Source of the DNA: Polytrichum commune
Taxonomy: Eukaryota; Streptophyta; Polytrichopsida; Polytrichales; Polytrichaceae
DNA length: 64,000 bases
NCBI GenBank assembly: GCA_950295325.1
Contig: OX485806.1
Coordinates: 38,378,001 to 38,442,000, forward strand
Reading direction: 5' to 3'
The notes under the pieces were generated by a model. That model saw only the letters and a list, made by a program, of their open reading frames with translations. It was not told the origin of the DNA and did not search any database. How positions within the stretch are numbered: position 1 is the stretch's first letter; each line of letters begins with the position of its first letter. Positions 27,655 through 43,228 of the stretch are shown one piece after another. A program made the position numbers and the translations under genes.

Positions 27655-28583
27655 TGATCCATGAGTCTTAAAACAAACTTCTCTTTTCATAGGGACTTTG
27701 CCATGATTCCAATGGAGAAACTGACCACCAATCACAAGGCCAGGTCAAAATTGGGGAGTCTTTTATCTAAGAATCATAAAACCAGGAAAACTTGGTCTGA
27801 ATAATCCACAGCTACTGAAACAAATTTGATACCATTGAAAATTACAAAAGAAGTCGATGTCCAAAAACACCTCAAAATGTGGTCGGTTTTCGGAGACACA
27901 GGCAAGGAGTAGAAGCTCAGGCGAAAATAGTAACCCAATTGTAGCTCCACTGTCGTATCATTCACCTTCCAGTACGGTGTTCAGATCATATGTATTTTGC
28001 ATTAAGATATAGATTTCCATCAGCTTGGCCTAAAATACCACTATCAAGGTAAATACAGACACAGGTACCCAGATACCCAAATGTTAGTTGCACTTTTATC
28101 ATTCAACGTCCAGTGTTCACATGAAACTTTGGTCACCAGTGTTTAAAGATACAGATTTGTATTACTGATTACATAGAAGTGACAAGGAAAATCTCAGAAT
28201 TGGGAAGGTTAGTGCACACACAGAAGCTCAGGCACAAAGAGTAACTCAAATGCATGTCCACTTTTATATCATTCACCTTCCAGTATAGTGGCATATCAAA
28301 ATTATAGTCATCAGTGTTTTAAGATACAGATTTGGATTGCCGAGTCTCATATCATTTCCAGAGACCAGTTAATCACTAGTAACTATCCACAACTTGGACT
28401 CCTGTGTGCAATTCACAGCAATCCCCCAACCCACCCATACGTAATCTAGAGAGGTTCACTGTACTTACTGGTCTGCTAAAAGACCATTTGCACTCAACAA
28501 TGCCCCTCATCATACAGGATGCCTATAACACACCATATAGTGGCTGGCCATGTAGAAAAAAAAATATATAGGCGCCACTGCAA
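27655..28583. other. Gap between HemW and PCNA2 3' ends
   Basis: Convergent 3' flanks. Three diverged copies of a segment with TCATTCACCTTCCAGT and AGATACAGATTT lie at about 27958, 28099 and 28262, part of a degraded tandem repeat. No gene is visible. Confidence 0.5.
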
Positions 28584-30324
<1,741 letters not shown>

Positions 30325-30689
30325 TTATCTCCTTCACAAAACAGGGACTGCAACTACTACTGCTACAGTGACGCAATATAGAGGAAGCAGAACCTCGGAC
30401 AGCAACGAAACCAGAGCTAGGGATGTGAGGAACAACGAGCAGCTGAAACTTGGCCCTAAAACGGCAGAAAACGCAATATAGCACTAAAACGGACAATCGA
30501 AATTGCGGTATAGAGCTGAAATGGGATCAAAAGAGAGGTGAGGGACAAGAGATCGCGGGTGCGAAGGGCATGAATCGAGAGGAGGAACGAATCCTGCGAG
30601 CGGCGAGAAGCGACAGAATGGAAACACAGAGGCGAGTGGCGAATTGTTTTCGCCAGAGAAATGGAGGGAAGGAGAAGGGCAAGCCGGAG

Positions 30690-30700
30690 TTTGGCGGGAA
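30690..30700 (-). promoter_or_regulatory. E2F-type site, PCNA2 promoter
   Basis: The plus strand reads TTTGGCGGGAA; the minus strand reads TTCCCGCCAAA, matching the E2F core. It is about 380 bp upstream of the PCNA2 ATG, a distance similar to the 332 bp of the proximal PCNA1 site. Confidence 0.7.
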
Positions 30701-30720
30701 TTCCAATCAGCCCGAAACCT

Positions 30721-33700
30721 AGATCCCCTTCTCCTTTTATCTACATTTTCTTTTATTTTTCCTGGATTGTTCTCCCTCACATCCTCCTGACATGTCTCTG
30801 GATCTGTTCATGAATCTAGGGCAGGTATACATGCACAGTTATAAAGCTTCAATAAGTTTGTAGATTTAGAATCCATGGACTTTGCCCTAAAAGCTTTGAT
30901 GAGGGTTTTGGGTTTATCAAGGAACTAAAGATTGGAAGTCAAAGATAGGTAGGTATGTGACAGGGGTACCCAATGTGCAAAGGGTTTTCTTTCTTGATAG
31001 GGTCACTAGAAATAGAGAAAACCCAATGCCCTATTAGTTGTCAGTAAGTTATATCTAATCATATGTATTATAAGAGAAAGTGTCCCTTGTAGGTGAATTT
31101 GAACTGATATGTATATGCCTCTTAGATATTTTGTTCTCAAAGCGTGTTGACATGTCCCTGGAAATCTTCATATATCTACAATAAGTTTACATATGTAGCA
31201 ATAATGCTTTCACAAGGTGGTAGATTTAGAACATGTGGAGTTTGCCCTAAAAGCTTAGGGGTCATATCATGAGGGTTTGTCATAGATTTAAAGAGTGGAA
31301 GTCAAAGATAGATCTTTACATGGGTTTCCAATGTGCAATGGGTTTTTTTATATAAAAAAATTAAAAATAAATAAGGGCGCTAAAATTGGAGCCAATACCA
31401 TCTTCTATTAGTTGTTTGTGTATCTAATCATGTGAATTCCAAAGAGGAAGTGCCACTTGTAGGTGGACTTAGTGTGACATGTTGAGGAAAAAAATTGGGT
31501 GTCTTTGTGGCTTAATCATATTTCCTTGGATTTGTTCATGAATCTAGGATTATCATGTAACAATGTTGCTTTGATGAGCTGGTGGACTTGGAATCCATGG
31601 AGTTTGCCTAAGAGCTTCTAGGATGAGGTCATGGGGGTTTTGGGTTTATGGTGGAATTCAAGAGTTGAATCAAAAACATGCATGTGATTGGGTTTCCCAA
31701 TGTGAGATGGATGATGTATTTGTGGCACAAAGTGAAGAAATAAGCAATCTGGTATTGTTCCATCATGTCATTTAACTATGTAAACCATGGGGAAGAAGAC
31801 ACAACTTGCAAGGGAACTCAAACCAACATCTCCACAATCACATGATAATATGGGATAAGGACTCCAAAGTAAGCTAGTCACCCAACATTTATATGCTTGA
31901 GCAGTGGACGGTGGTTGTGTGCACAAATATTAGAGAGCCACCTTTGTTAAGAGGACTTCTCCTTTGCACTTATGCAATCACAAGTTTACACTTGAGCCAT
32001 GTGGGTTGGGAATACTTTGTTTTTGTCATGACATGGACCCCTTGTTATTCATTTTCCCTTCTACTAATTTTTTTTGGCATGAGAGGGGTACTACAACACA
32101 TTGTTATATATATATAATATGTCACTTACTATTTAGAGGTACACAATGCTATGGGTTTTTTCCTATTAATGTAAATAAGTTAATATTCTATAATGGTCAA
32201 ACAACCAGATTGACCTTTGTTGGCAAAACATACGAGATATACAATAAATAGTTACAGTATAGCATTGCAAAATTCCAAATAGTGAGTGACACTAAATACC
32301 ATAAACAGCATGATGCTCTTAAACAGAGTTTCGATAGGGCCAATAACATAAGGAGATTACTCTGCAGGACATCCTGCAGTAAAAAAATTCATTAGTTAAT
32401 TATTCCAGATTCCAGCGTCACTGTGTCCAAATGATCAATACCTTGGACTTGAGCAAAAATCCAACATATTCACAAGTTATTCTGAATTTCCATAATTGAT
32501 TTTAGGGGTAACAATGGTTTGAGTGGACCATTTGAAATGGCATCAGTAACAATCAATTCTATTTGTAGTGAGGAGTTGAAACCTCACGATTCTAACAAGA
32601 AACTGCTGATATTTGTACTTGCTTGTTAATTAAGATATGGTTAAAATTGCGGTGTGGTCAAAGAGAGTCAAAGCGTGGGATTTGACGGTATTCACCAGAA
32701 CAAGGAGTATGAAAAGCTGTGGTAACCACTCAAGTGACATCATTTCCAAAAACCCACTCAAGACTCTCTAGGTATTTGAAGCACTGTTACTAATGCATTT
32801 CAATACCAAGGAATAAGTTATTTAGATCTACCTCCTTGATATCTGCCTGACAAGCTATTGCCCATCAAATTCAGCCAAGTCATTTTAAGGTAGTGAACCT
32901 CAAAATAAACTCATTTCTAAGTAGTGCTCATTTCCAAGTCAGTTGAAGCATATCAAGAGTCTACCTACATCAGCTTCTCAGTTTATGACCAGATTCTCAA
33001 AAATGAGTGAGCAATGATCCAATGAAGAACCAATTGTTGGGAGATTGAGAAACTTCATGCAGCTTTGACAGCACCTGGGGTTTGGGCTATTTATACCCCT
33101 AAATCCGGTTTGCCTGAACGTTGGATAACAAGCAGATTCACATACAGATGCTAGTTCCTGATGCTGCAATCTCTTCAGAACATGAACCAAGTCATCTATA
33201 TTTTGACACTATATAACTGAAAAGCAGTTGGTATGGAACATGAGAACACCTACTTTCTCTGCAGTTATCGAGGGTTGCAGCGGGTCAGAGGTAGCAGACT
33301 GTTCACAAGCATCTTCCCATTTTGCTGAAGACGGCAATACAAGTTTTAATGGCCAAATCGAGCTGGAAGCAGGGAAGAGAATACTACAAATCACATCTAG
33401 GCTGATGGCAGAAAGCCAGAGATGGCAATGGTGGACCAGACGCAGCCTTGAGGTCACCAAGAGAAGAAATAAAAATTAACCAAAAAATCAAGTGAAACAA
33501 AGTAAGGTTCTATGTACTCTATGCTTTACAAGCCTTTCAAAAGGGGATTGCTAAGTCCCCTCCACACCAGCTCAAAGCCCCACCATTGGAATCAGAGTGC
33601 TGTTCAGAGCAATTTCTGAGCCGTTTCGAGTATACAGTCTGTTCTGAAATGGGTGTCGCATTTGGATCGCACCCACCCGGCTGGACGCAGAACAAAAGAA

Positions 33701-33744
33701 CATGATTGATGAGAAGAAGCAGCGCCAAGTCAGCAGGCTCCCTG
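30721..33744. other. Intergenic region between PCNA2 and HUB
   Basis: Left part: a threefold diverged tandem repeat at 30790-31730, listed separately. Right part (about 31730-33744): no recognisable gene; the HUB 3' UTR probably occupies the bases just below 33745. A stray end fragment of the PCNA1-intron element family is at about 32289-32303. Confidence 0.55.
30790..31730. repeat. Three diverged tandem units of about 360 bp
   Basis: Units begin with ACATGTCTCTGGA-like sequence at about 30790, 31149 and 31510. They share CATGAATCTAGG, TAGATTTAGAA, GGAGTTTGCC, AAAGCTT and CCCAATGTG pieces in the same order. Divergence is high, so the duplication is old. Confidence 0.7.
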
Positions 33745-36700
33745 TTAAATGTAGACATTCCGGACATCACTCTGGCCAAATGGCACACCACAGCCAGGGC
33801 ATTTCCGGTGCCTGATCTCCAAGTTCCTTTGAATGCAAGGGCCACAAAACAGGTGGTAGCATTTTGTGATGACAACCTGCAAAAGTCATTGACAGCTTCA
33901 AATAAATAGCGAGTGCATTCAAGTGATAAGAGCATGGCAGTGTGGAAAGCACTTGAATATAAGAGTAAGATCTGAAGAATGGCACATATTTGTATGCAAG
34001 AACAGTCACATATATGAACATATTTCACTCACAAGTGGAGCGTAAAGATGAGTGCTTACTTCCTTTGAGCGGTCATGGCAGACACTACACTTGATCATGG
34101 CTTTATAATGTTTGATGTCATCCTGCAAGCGTTCTATAGGAGGGCTCCCTTCTTGGTGTGAGCGCAAGCGTGTTAACTTGCTACTCAAAACCTCCAGCTC
34201 TTCCTGAACTCTTCTTTTTTCAAATCTGGTCCACAAAGAGAGGAAAGCTTCAAGGACTGTTTATATGGTATATGTTTGAGAATCACTTCCACAGTAATTG
34301 CTTCTTGTGGGAACAACCAAGCAAGAATACTGACCTACAGTGGTAGCCAAAATAGCCATGGACACATCATGAGAGAGAGAGAGAGAGAGAGAGTTCACAG
34401 GTTTCCTGTCAACAGAGACATAGTTGGGCCTTGAAGTGCAATCACCCTCAGACTTGAGTATGTGAGTGTGACTCTTATACAAAATTACAATCTGGTCTTA
34501 CTCTTACAAAGTTAGCGCTTGCCTCACCTTTCTTTGTCGAGCTCTGCTTGAGCTCCAGCAAGTTTGTGACCACGATCCTCAATCCCTTTGTGCGCAGCTT
34601 CAAGAGCTGCTTTGGTCGAAAGCAGATCTTTCTCAGTTTCGAATGCCTTTGCTTTCAAACCCTCCAAAGATGATGAATGTTTCCGGCTCTCATCCATCAC
34701 CTTTCCCATTTGATCTAGATAGGATCTTGCCTGCAAATAAGAGAAACCCTCCTCCTTCAGACTCCAAAGCAGCAATGTGTTGTACATAGTATAAAGTAGA
34801 AGCTCTAGAATTGAAGTTGTACACCAAACAAAGATTCCAAGCAGCACGTGGTTCTTCCAGTGCACAGACATGGTTCCTTAGGAACTTTATTAAGTCAGTA
34901 CAACTGCTCTACCTGATCTTCTAATCGGCTTGCGCGCTGCTTGTGGAGGTCTGCTGCACCATGTACATGTTGCATACGGCTGATGAGAACTTGTTTCTCT
35001 GCCTGAAGGGAAGCCTGAAGCTGTTTTGCTTTGACACTCTCAGCCACCAGCTGACGTCACATAAAAAATCCAATGAAATTATGTCAAGTCATAGCATGCC
35101 ACTCATCCTGCTTGCTGCAATTCACAAAAGACTGGCAATTCTTCCAATGTGTACAGCTCCTCACTCATTATGCAACTATGCTTTTCCTATGTCTCTGGTA
35201 GCTCCCACCACAAAGAAACTGGTATGCAATTCAACCCTTGGTTGAACTGTTTCAGATTGACTCTGCCAGAGAGGTGTGTAATTACACATAAACTCTGGTA
35301 CGAGAATATTTCATCAGTCTGGCAAACTAATAAAGAATGACTTTCCTAGGACGTACTAAAAATTGGTAAGCATGGACATTGTGGAGCACGAGCTTTGGGG
35401 GCTGATATGTACATGAGTTGTGTAATCATCACGTTCTGTTATCTGTTGTAGTAACCGTTGATTTTGTGTTTGCATCTCCTCATATGCTTGACCAATAGTC
35501 TGTTGGAGTCAAATGACATACGGAAAGTGTCAATCAAGGATTAGCAGGTAAATGGCCAACAAAGTGTAGATAATCATGACAAGCAACGTGCACGCAGCCA
35601 AGTATAACGGGAAGAACATGACCTCAATTTCAGAAATATAAGCATCTCCCTCTTCATTTTTAGACTTCAGCGTCTCCTTGAGCTCCATAACAATCCTGTG
35701 GCAGTACACAACAGCTAGTTTTGATCATAGAAGCTTGAAATTCCTGCCTGGACTATAAAATACATGTCTGAGATGTTTCCAGTGAATTAGTCTATGTCTA
35801 CAAGATCCTTCATTAGAAGGAAACCACAACATAAGTGGTAAACAGAATTAAGTGCTCAAATAAGAAATATCTAGCAGCAGGTAGAATCAATAGGGCATTG
35901 CAATAATTTAAGGACAAAGAGAAAGAAGCAGATTCAAAATAGAAGCAACCGGAACACAACATCATCTATAAATTTTCAGAGTTGAGGTGGACCTCTCTGA
36001 ATCGTCTAGTCTATAGCGGTGCTCAGTTATTTCAGCCTTTGCAGCTGCAAGCCTTTGCTGGCATGCAGCCTCAGCCTCATTGGCCGCTTTCACCCGAAGC
36101 TCTAAGCTATGCTCATCCAGTTCTAGCTTCATACGCTCCACTTGCATCATTGCTTTAGCTTGAGCTTGTTGCAAGTCCGTCATACTCCTGCAAAGTGTTG
36201 CTTCAGAAAAAGTACCCAGGACAGAACTGACAATGACTCCGATATCAACAAAGCTCTACAGATTTGAAAACTCTCCCAAAACATACCTGGGTTTATCACT
36301 TGATTCTCTTTCCAACATTTCCAACATAAGTATCAACTCTTCCTCATTGTTCCGCAAATTTTGAACCTGCATAAAGGCCAGCAATTCAGAAAAGAATTGA
36401 TGCACAAGAGTAATCATCCCTTGTCCATTGCACTTCCTAATAAATAGCCAGGACTAAAGTGCATGTTAGAGATGTAACGCTTTCTGAAACAATCTTTTGA
36501 TATTACCTCATCCTTTAAGGATGTCAATGCTGTGACTTGTGCAGCATATTGGTCTGAAAGGCTCTTGCATTCCATGTTCTGAAGAATCAAAGAGAAGAAC
36601 TTAATTAGCTTCATGACAACAGTCACCTTGCATATATCATCTGTGCCACATTACATATACACATACCATGGAGCACTTATGCTTGCCAAGCACATAACGA

Positions 36701-39700
36701 CTTCTCATGGGAAATACAACCATGTAATTTCATACTATCTAAGATGCCTCAATCTCAAATCAGCATATACACAGTCAAACAACCTTTCTGTCAAGAACCC
36801 CAGCCAGGGAGTTGATCTCTGTACGCAATCCATGAACTTCACAAGCGGCTTCCTTATACTTGCTCAGCTGGGATTGCATCATGTTCATCTCCTTTTGAAG
36901 CGTGGACACCATCACCTTCAATTCAGCGACTGTTTCCTTCCTTCCTACAAAGCATAGATTGTCAAGATCAAACATATTGGTTTACCTCATGACCCAAACC
37001 TGAATGAACATATAGGACGCATTATCCCAACTAACAACAGGCCTCTCTACAGGTGGAGATTAGTACATGGGATTGATTCATACCTGAAGCTTGGTTGGCT
37101 TCTTCTAATCGAAGTTCCAGAGAATCATGGTCTGCCATGCACTGCTGCAGCTTAATCTCTAAGTCTGCAGCTCTTGCTTCAGCCATAGAATTTGCCCTCT
37201 GTGCTGCTTCAACGGCTTCAGCCTTCAACAAGATCTCTTTCTCTCTACGTGCCATTGCATCACGTTCACACTGCAAGCATAATAGGCTTGTGAGCGCCCA
37301 AATCAAATCACAATGCTGCTTGAAGAGTATGTATAGTATGTGTGTACAGTAATTCCAAGTTTCATAAAGGTGTCCACTGATTGACAAAATTATTCCACGC
37401 AGCCATTTACAGGCAGATAGTACCTTGGAGGGAAGGTAGGGGGAGCGGAGAGAAAGATTACAATCTTGAGGTGGAGATTCAATACAGCTCAATTAGCAGG
37501 AGAAAAATACATCAACCCCAATCCAAGGAAACTCAAGTCATAGATAACATGCTCTAACTGGACGTCCTGTTTCTAAAGTACTCTCATAAGTTACTGTGTA
37601 CCTGTAGTTGATCTACCAAGCCTCGATATCGCTCAACCTCACTCTTCAAATGGTGAATCTGCTCATTCAAGAGTAGATATGGACGTGATGACAAGATCCC
37701 CTGATCATCAACTAAGGCATCCTGCATTAACCAAGTGCTAGAGATTAGTGCAACAAAGATGCATATAAAGCATGAAGCTAGACAAAAATTTCAGATAATA
37801 CATGAGCACCAATAACAAGCAACCAACCTGCATTTGCTGCAGTTGTTGTGATAGATTCAACTGTGTTTGCAGTGCCTCTTGTAGCTCACTGAGTCGCCGT
37901 GATGCCAATGTCTGCAGATGAAGTAAACCAAACACCTTGAAATTAGAACCAGAACAAGGTTGAATGCTGATACATTATAACCAAGAGGTGCTCCACCATT
38001 TTCACTTCTCAGAGACATTGTACAAAAAGAAAGAGGTTCAGCCCCTTGTTCCAGGTGCCTAATGTTATAGTCCAAAGCACTAGCACTCAACTTGCAGACT
38101 TGTCATATCCATCTCACAGAAATGACAACTATACAGTAACAAGCTACCACAGTAGGTAAGATAACCCATTGGACATCATAATGACTTGAATAATGACATA
38201 AAAGACATACATGCCTGTACTTAATTATTCAAGCACCGTTCCTTGTCATTTGCAAAAGCAAAACATGTGGATCTTATTGACAACCAGACCATAATTATTG
38301 GAATTAGAAGCACAACAGAAACTTTAGCAAAAGTTTGCACCTTGGCTTCTTCTAGAGCAGCTTCAAATTCACGGTTTTCTTTGGAGATCTTCTCAGGCCC
38401 TCCGACCCGTTCACTGCCTTCAATTTTTACACCTAGTGTGGCACCTGTTGTAGATGGTGCAACTACTGCGGTTTCCTTCTGAGTGCGGAGTGCTGCAAGC
38501 TTCCGTCTACACATTTCCAGCTCAGCTACTGTCTCCTCTAGGTCTCCTGAAAAGAACTTCAAACAAATCTTTGAGAACAGAAACTAATGTACAAACACAA
38601 CAGATGCATGCAGAAAATAAACTACTGAAACCATCAAAAAGCATGGCATTACTACTCAATCCATCTAGTATTGCATATAGAGTATGCCCTGGGATATACT
38701 TCAGAGCGAGAACATTCATGTTGATCTGAGAAGGTCCAAGCACATACCAGCTAGGCGTTTAATTTCTGCCTGATCTTTAGCTTGCAAGTCATGAGCAGAT
38801 CCAATTTCAGCTGAAATTTCCTTGTGCTTCAGGTGTAAAGCGTCCATTACACCTCGTAACCTTGAGATTTCTGTGTATAGCTCGTTGTCGGTCTTCTCTA
38901 AAAGACGAGCTGCTTCTGTCAAAATCTCACAATTGCAAGTTTAGTACACCTTGCACAAGACCAGTGTTTCCTTTACACAACTCACAGACAATAGGGCTTA
39001 CAAATGAGCAACTAGCTAGGACTTCAAGAATTAGAAAACAATTTTTATTCTGATGAGCCGATACAAATATGCTCTTCACACAACCAAATGAATAAGTCAC
39101 ACTTACTACATACTATCAAACTGCACCACTTGAAAATGGCATTCTCAGTATTCAAAGTCCATTTTTTATTCAGTTCAGTATGCTAAATCTCTTGACGACC
39201 CCTTACCTCAGAGAACCAAACCTGGTATTTCTCCTACAATTTTAAGGAGTTCAAACAATCTACCAGAAATCCACTTGTACAATTGTATTCATTCATGACA
39301 AAGCCTTTGTGGAAATTGGAACTGACCATCAGGAGGAAGAGAGTTGCGTAGGGTAGTCGCAAGGGAATCATTTCTTGCATGTTGAACATCAATAGCTTCC
39401 AGAACAATCTTCATTGTCTTCACAGTTGAAGCCTTCCTTGAAGCAAGCCCAGTCTCCAATGCTGAACCATTACTACATTCTTTCCCATTGCTACTTTCTG
39501 TAGCCCCTCTTTCAAGAAGCCTTTGCAAGAAAGTCTCCTCTGGTGGAACAGCAGTGTTGGACCTCTCTGAGAGAGCAAGTGAACGATCCAACTGATTTTA
39601 AGGAACTTATTCTTCACTCACAACAACATATTTATTAAGATGGAATCAACTAACCTAAAAGTGACTCAAAGAAAATTAAGGGCCACTTCACACACAAGAC

Positions 39701-42700
39701 TCAGAGCCCATGACCATTACACTTCAAGCACTCATTGGTGGAAAAGGCAGAGCCAGTCCAAGTTCGCTTCACATTACGCTTGAGGGACCAACGGAGTAGG
39801 TGAATGCAAGATGGATGTAAAGTCTACATGGCTTCCTAAATGGCATCAACTGGATCATGTTTCATGGTCATTTAGACTATTTTCAAAAACCACCTCTTGG
39901 AGGTAGGCCTAGCACAAAACCAGGAGACCATGGCACTCCGAACGCTCACAACCGTTGATTTATTCTATTTTATCATGTGTAAGGACCCGCATGAATAGAC
40001 ATTCATTGGAATAGCATTTGGTTGAGGGCCCGGTCACATATGACTTCACACTACACTTGAGGGTCCGTGACCATACAACATGATTTTCAAGGTGTCTTGG
40101 GACAGCCTTTGGACATTTTCTTTTGGGCTCTCACAATTTCATGGTCACGGCTCTTGGCTCGTGTGTGAAGTGGCCCCAAGTCAACTCGTGAACTTATAAA
40201 CAAAGAAGCTCACAGGTTACATATATATCCAATAGGAAATACTAGCTAACTTGTATCCAGAAGGGGAATGTATAGCTTCTCAACGCCTAGAGAGCAAGAC
40301 CTTGCAGAAATGAGAAAGCCTCAGAAGTACAGCTTTTGCTAAATTGATATACAAACAAGAGATTGATTATTCATAAATGACAAGCATACGATATGATTAA
40401 GTTTGCTTTGAGGACACCCAGTATCAATTTAGAGTGGAAGAATAAGGTTCTCAACAAAAAGCAGACAAGCATAATGCATACCTTTGCTGGCAGTTGTGAG
40501 CTCAACCACTCGCATGCCAGTTGTGGTAGCATTTGCACGCACTGCAAGTAACTCCAAATCATCCACTAGCTGTATATTGAAAAGAAAGAGTTCCCCATTA
40601 GTTCTTTTGTACTTAACCATATGTGCAACCATTTCACAAAGGGAGAATTCTCTGCAATAATAGCCAGTGGTCTTCCAAAACTCCCTTGTCACCAACTTTC
40701 TTCATTACCACTGCTCATGCCGCTTCCTGAAGTCTCCATTTATTTGAGTGAATGCATTTATGCCCAGATAACTGCTGTACAATCCTATACTGTACTAGAT
40801 GACGCAAGTTGTTGCACATACATATAACAGGTAGAAAGGTTCTCATAGCTGCTTTATTTTTCTCCAAGAAGAATAAGGACAGAATGAGAATTTGGTGGGA
40901 GATCACCTGATTCCACCTCCGGTTGACTGTCATGAGAGTGTCGTCATAGGAGGCTTGCTTCCCCTTAAGGGTACTGAACTTGTCCTCCAAAGCACTGATC
41001 TCTGACCGCTGAACATCCAGCTGCTGTGCCAGCCTTTGGTTCTGATGCTGCAGCATTGATGGATCGACCTGCACACATCCCCAACCACTCAGAATCAGCC
41101 CTGCCCAAAAAAAAGGACCCTGAAATGAACATAACCATGAACCCTCATTCCCAATTTGTACCCAAATTGAAGTAAACAAGTGACTCCAATAAGCAGAAAC
41201 AATTTTACACTGCTTCCAACTACACTATGTTCCAGAATACATTCACTAAAGCTGGGCATATACCATCTTAGACCAATGGCTTAAGAGTATGGCTTGAAAA
41301 AACTATGTAATTCCATCTTACCAGCCATAAGAACATAAGGGAACACTAAGTTCCAGTATTCCATAAATTAGGTTTACTTACAAGTGGGGTAGATCTGTTC
41401 ATCCAGAATTTATTCCCAACCAATGCAAACTACAATTACTTCAAGTTGATGTTGGAGTACTGCTACATGCAGCACATATACACGAAGGTCAAAAACAGTT
41501 CTCATAAGCTTCTTACACCACAGCTTTGGCTGCATAATTTAAATGCTGTAAAGAAAAGACTAGAGAAAGGTAAGACTGAAAGCAGAAATTTGAGCGACTT
41601 TACAGCCAACCTTGTCCTACTGTGACCTAACATACACCAACAATAAAACTCTTTCCGTCTACACAAAACCAGAGTTGTCAAGATGAAAAGATACTCAAGA
41701 CATGTTCAAACACTAGGAGATATACATAAAAAAAACTCTCAGGTGCTCTTTGAAGCTTTGGTGCTCTGCCTGCCGACTGTAGAACTGCAATTCACAGCTG
41801 CAGTACGTGCAGTGCCGTGTATGAGCAGTAATGTGAACCCTTGCACTGAATATGATCGACAACCAAAGCTCAAATTGTCATCACTAACTTGAAACAGCCA
41901 TCAAAAGGTGGAGAGTATTTTTGCATTTAGGGCAGATCAAGAGGTCACTGGGGTAATAATACAGCAGATAGGTCAAACGAAGGACTTGACGAATTCTTAA
42001 TCGGTTGATTCTAAAAACGCTCGAGCATATGATTGCTTTTTTAAGCCGATGGATGAGAAAAGAAGATCATTATATTCACCCCGACAATGTTCCCACATCC
42101 TCACACACTCTCAACTCGGCTGATGTATGAGCAATAACGTGAACCATTGCACTGAATATGATCGACCACGGAAGCTCCCATTGCCATCAATATCTTCAAA
42201 CAGTCATTAAAATGTAGACCATAAAATTATTGCAGTTAGAGCAGGTAAAGAGGTCACCACATTAATATTACAGCGGATAGGTCGAATGAAGGAATTTTTA
42301 ATGCGTTGATTCTAGAGACTCTCGAGCATGTGGTTTCTTTTTTTAACCATGGATGAGAACAGAAGATCATTGTATTCACCCCGACAGTGTTCCCACATCC
42401 GCACACACTCTCAGCTCGGCTGACGTATGAGCAATAACGTGAACCCTTGCACTGAATATGATCGACCACGGAAGCTCTCATTGCCATCACTATCTTGAAA
42501 CAGTTATGAAAAGGTAGAAAATTCTTTTTTTTTGCATGTAGAGCAGATCAAGCGGCCACCCGGAGTAATATCATAGCAGATAGGTCGAACGAAGGCATAA
42601 GGAATTTTCAATCACTTAATTCTAAGCACTCTCGAGCATAAGATTGCTCTTCAAAAGCGATGGATATGAAAAGATGATCATAATATTCACCCCGACAGTG

Positions 42701-43228
42701 TTCCAACATGCTCCTACACTCTCAATTCGACTTATGATGAAACAGGTTAACTGGATGAGGGTTGTATGAACCCTTGCACCGACCATGATCGATCACGGAA
42801 GCTCCCATTGTCATCACTCTCCTGAGACGGTCATTAAAAGGTGGAGAATTTTCCATTTTTTTCATTTAGAGCAGGTCAAGAGGTCACCCGCAGTAATATA
42901 TAACAGGTAGGTCGAACGAAGGACTAAGGAATTTTTAATGGGTTGATTCTAGAAACTCTCCACCATATGATTTCTTTTTGACAACCGATGGATGTGAAAA
43001 GAATATCATAATATTCACCCCGGCAGTGTTCCCACATGCTCACATACACTCTCAATTCGGCTGATGATGGAACAGATTAACTGGATGACGAGGGCTGCAA
43101 TAATGGTAGATACTTACCTTCTTGTCATCAGAAACCGCCATGACGGACTGCTTCTTGTGCGGTGGAGAGGAAGGATGATGGTGGATGAGGTGGCGCCGCT
43201 TGCGCTCGGGCTCCTCTGTACTTCCCAT
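33745..43228 (-). CDS. HUB1/HUB2-type (BRE1-like) E3 ubiquitin ligase for histone H2B
   Basis: RING-finger ligase that monoubiquitinates histone H2B during transcription in the nucleus; plants use a HUB1/HUB2 pair. Nineteen exons: 43228-43118, 41068-40907, 40569-40482, 39566-39327, 38915-38748, 38546-38341, 37911-37828, 37721-37602, 37270-37084, 36944-36784, 36578-36507, 36366-36287, 36187-35993, 35695-35623, 35499-35413, 35050-34913, 34730-34528, 34225-34060 and 33876-33745. All join in phase to 890 aa; known plant HUBs are near 880-900. The N-terminus MGSTEEPERKRRH, the segment RLLERGATESS, a long coiled coil, ELRVKAANEAEA, and a C3HC4 RING (C838, C841, C853, H855, C858, C861, C873, C876) ending DVRNVYI are diagnostic. 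The frame is open upstream of the chosen ATG, so a longer start is possible. I cannot say whether it is HUB1 or HUB2. Confidence 0.96.
34371..34393. repeat. GA microsatellite
   Basis: An uninterrupted (GA) run of 23 bases inside a HUB intron (between the exons at 34730-34528 and 34225-34060). Confidence 0.95.
39680..40176. mobile_element. MITE-like element in HUB intron 3
   Basis: Inverted ends of about 37 bp (GGGCCACTTCACACACAAG at the left; GTGTGTGAAGTGGCCC at the right) bound 497 bp with no ORF. Subterminal repeats of the CACTACACTTGAGGG type occur inside. It sits wholly between the exons at 40569-40482 and 39566-39327. No clear target duplication was found. Confidence 0.65.
41800..43095. 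repeat. Four tandem units of about 300-327 bp in HUB intron 1
   Basis: The anchor CCTTGCACTGAATATGATCG or its variants recurs at 41841, 42147, 42447 and 42774 (periods 306, 300 and 327). Each unit also has GTCGAACGAAGG, CTCTCGAGCAT, TTCACCCCGACAGTGTTCC and CACTCTCAACTCGGCTGA. The array fills the 5' part of intron 1 (in gene direction) and stops about 25 bp from the exon 1 donor. Confidence 0.9.
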
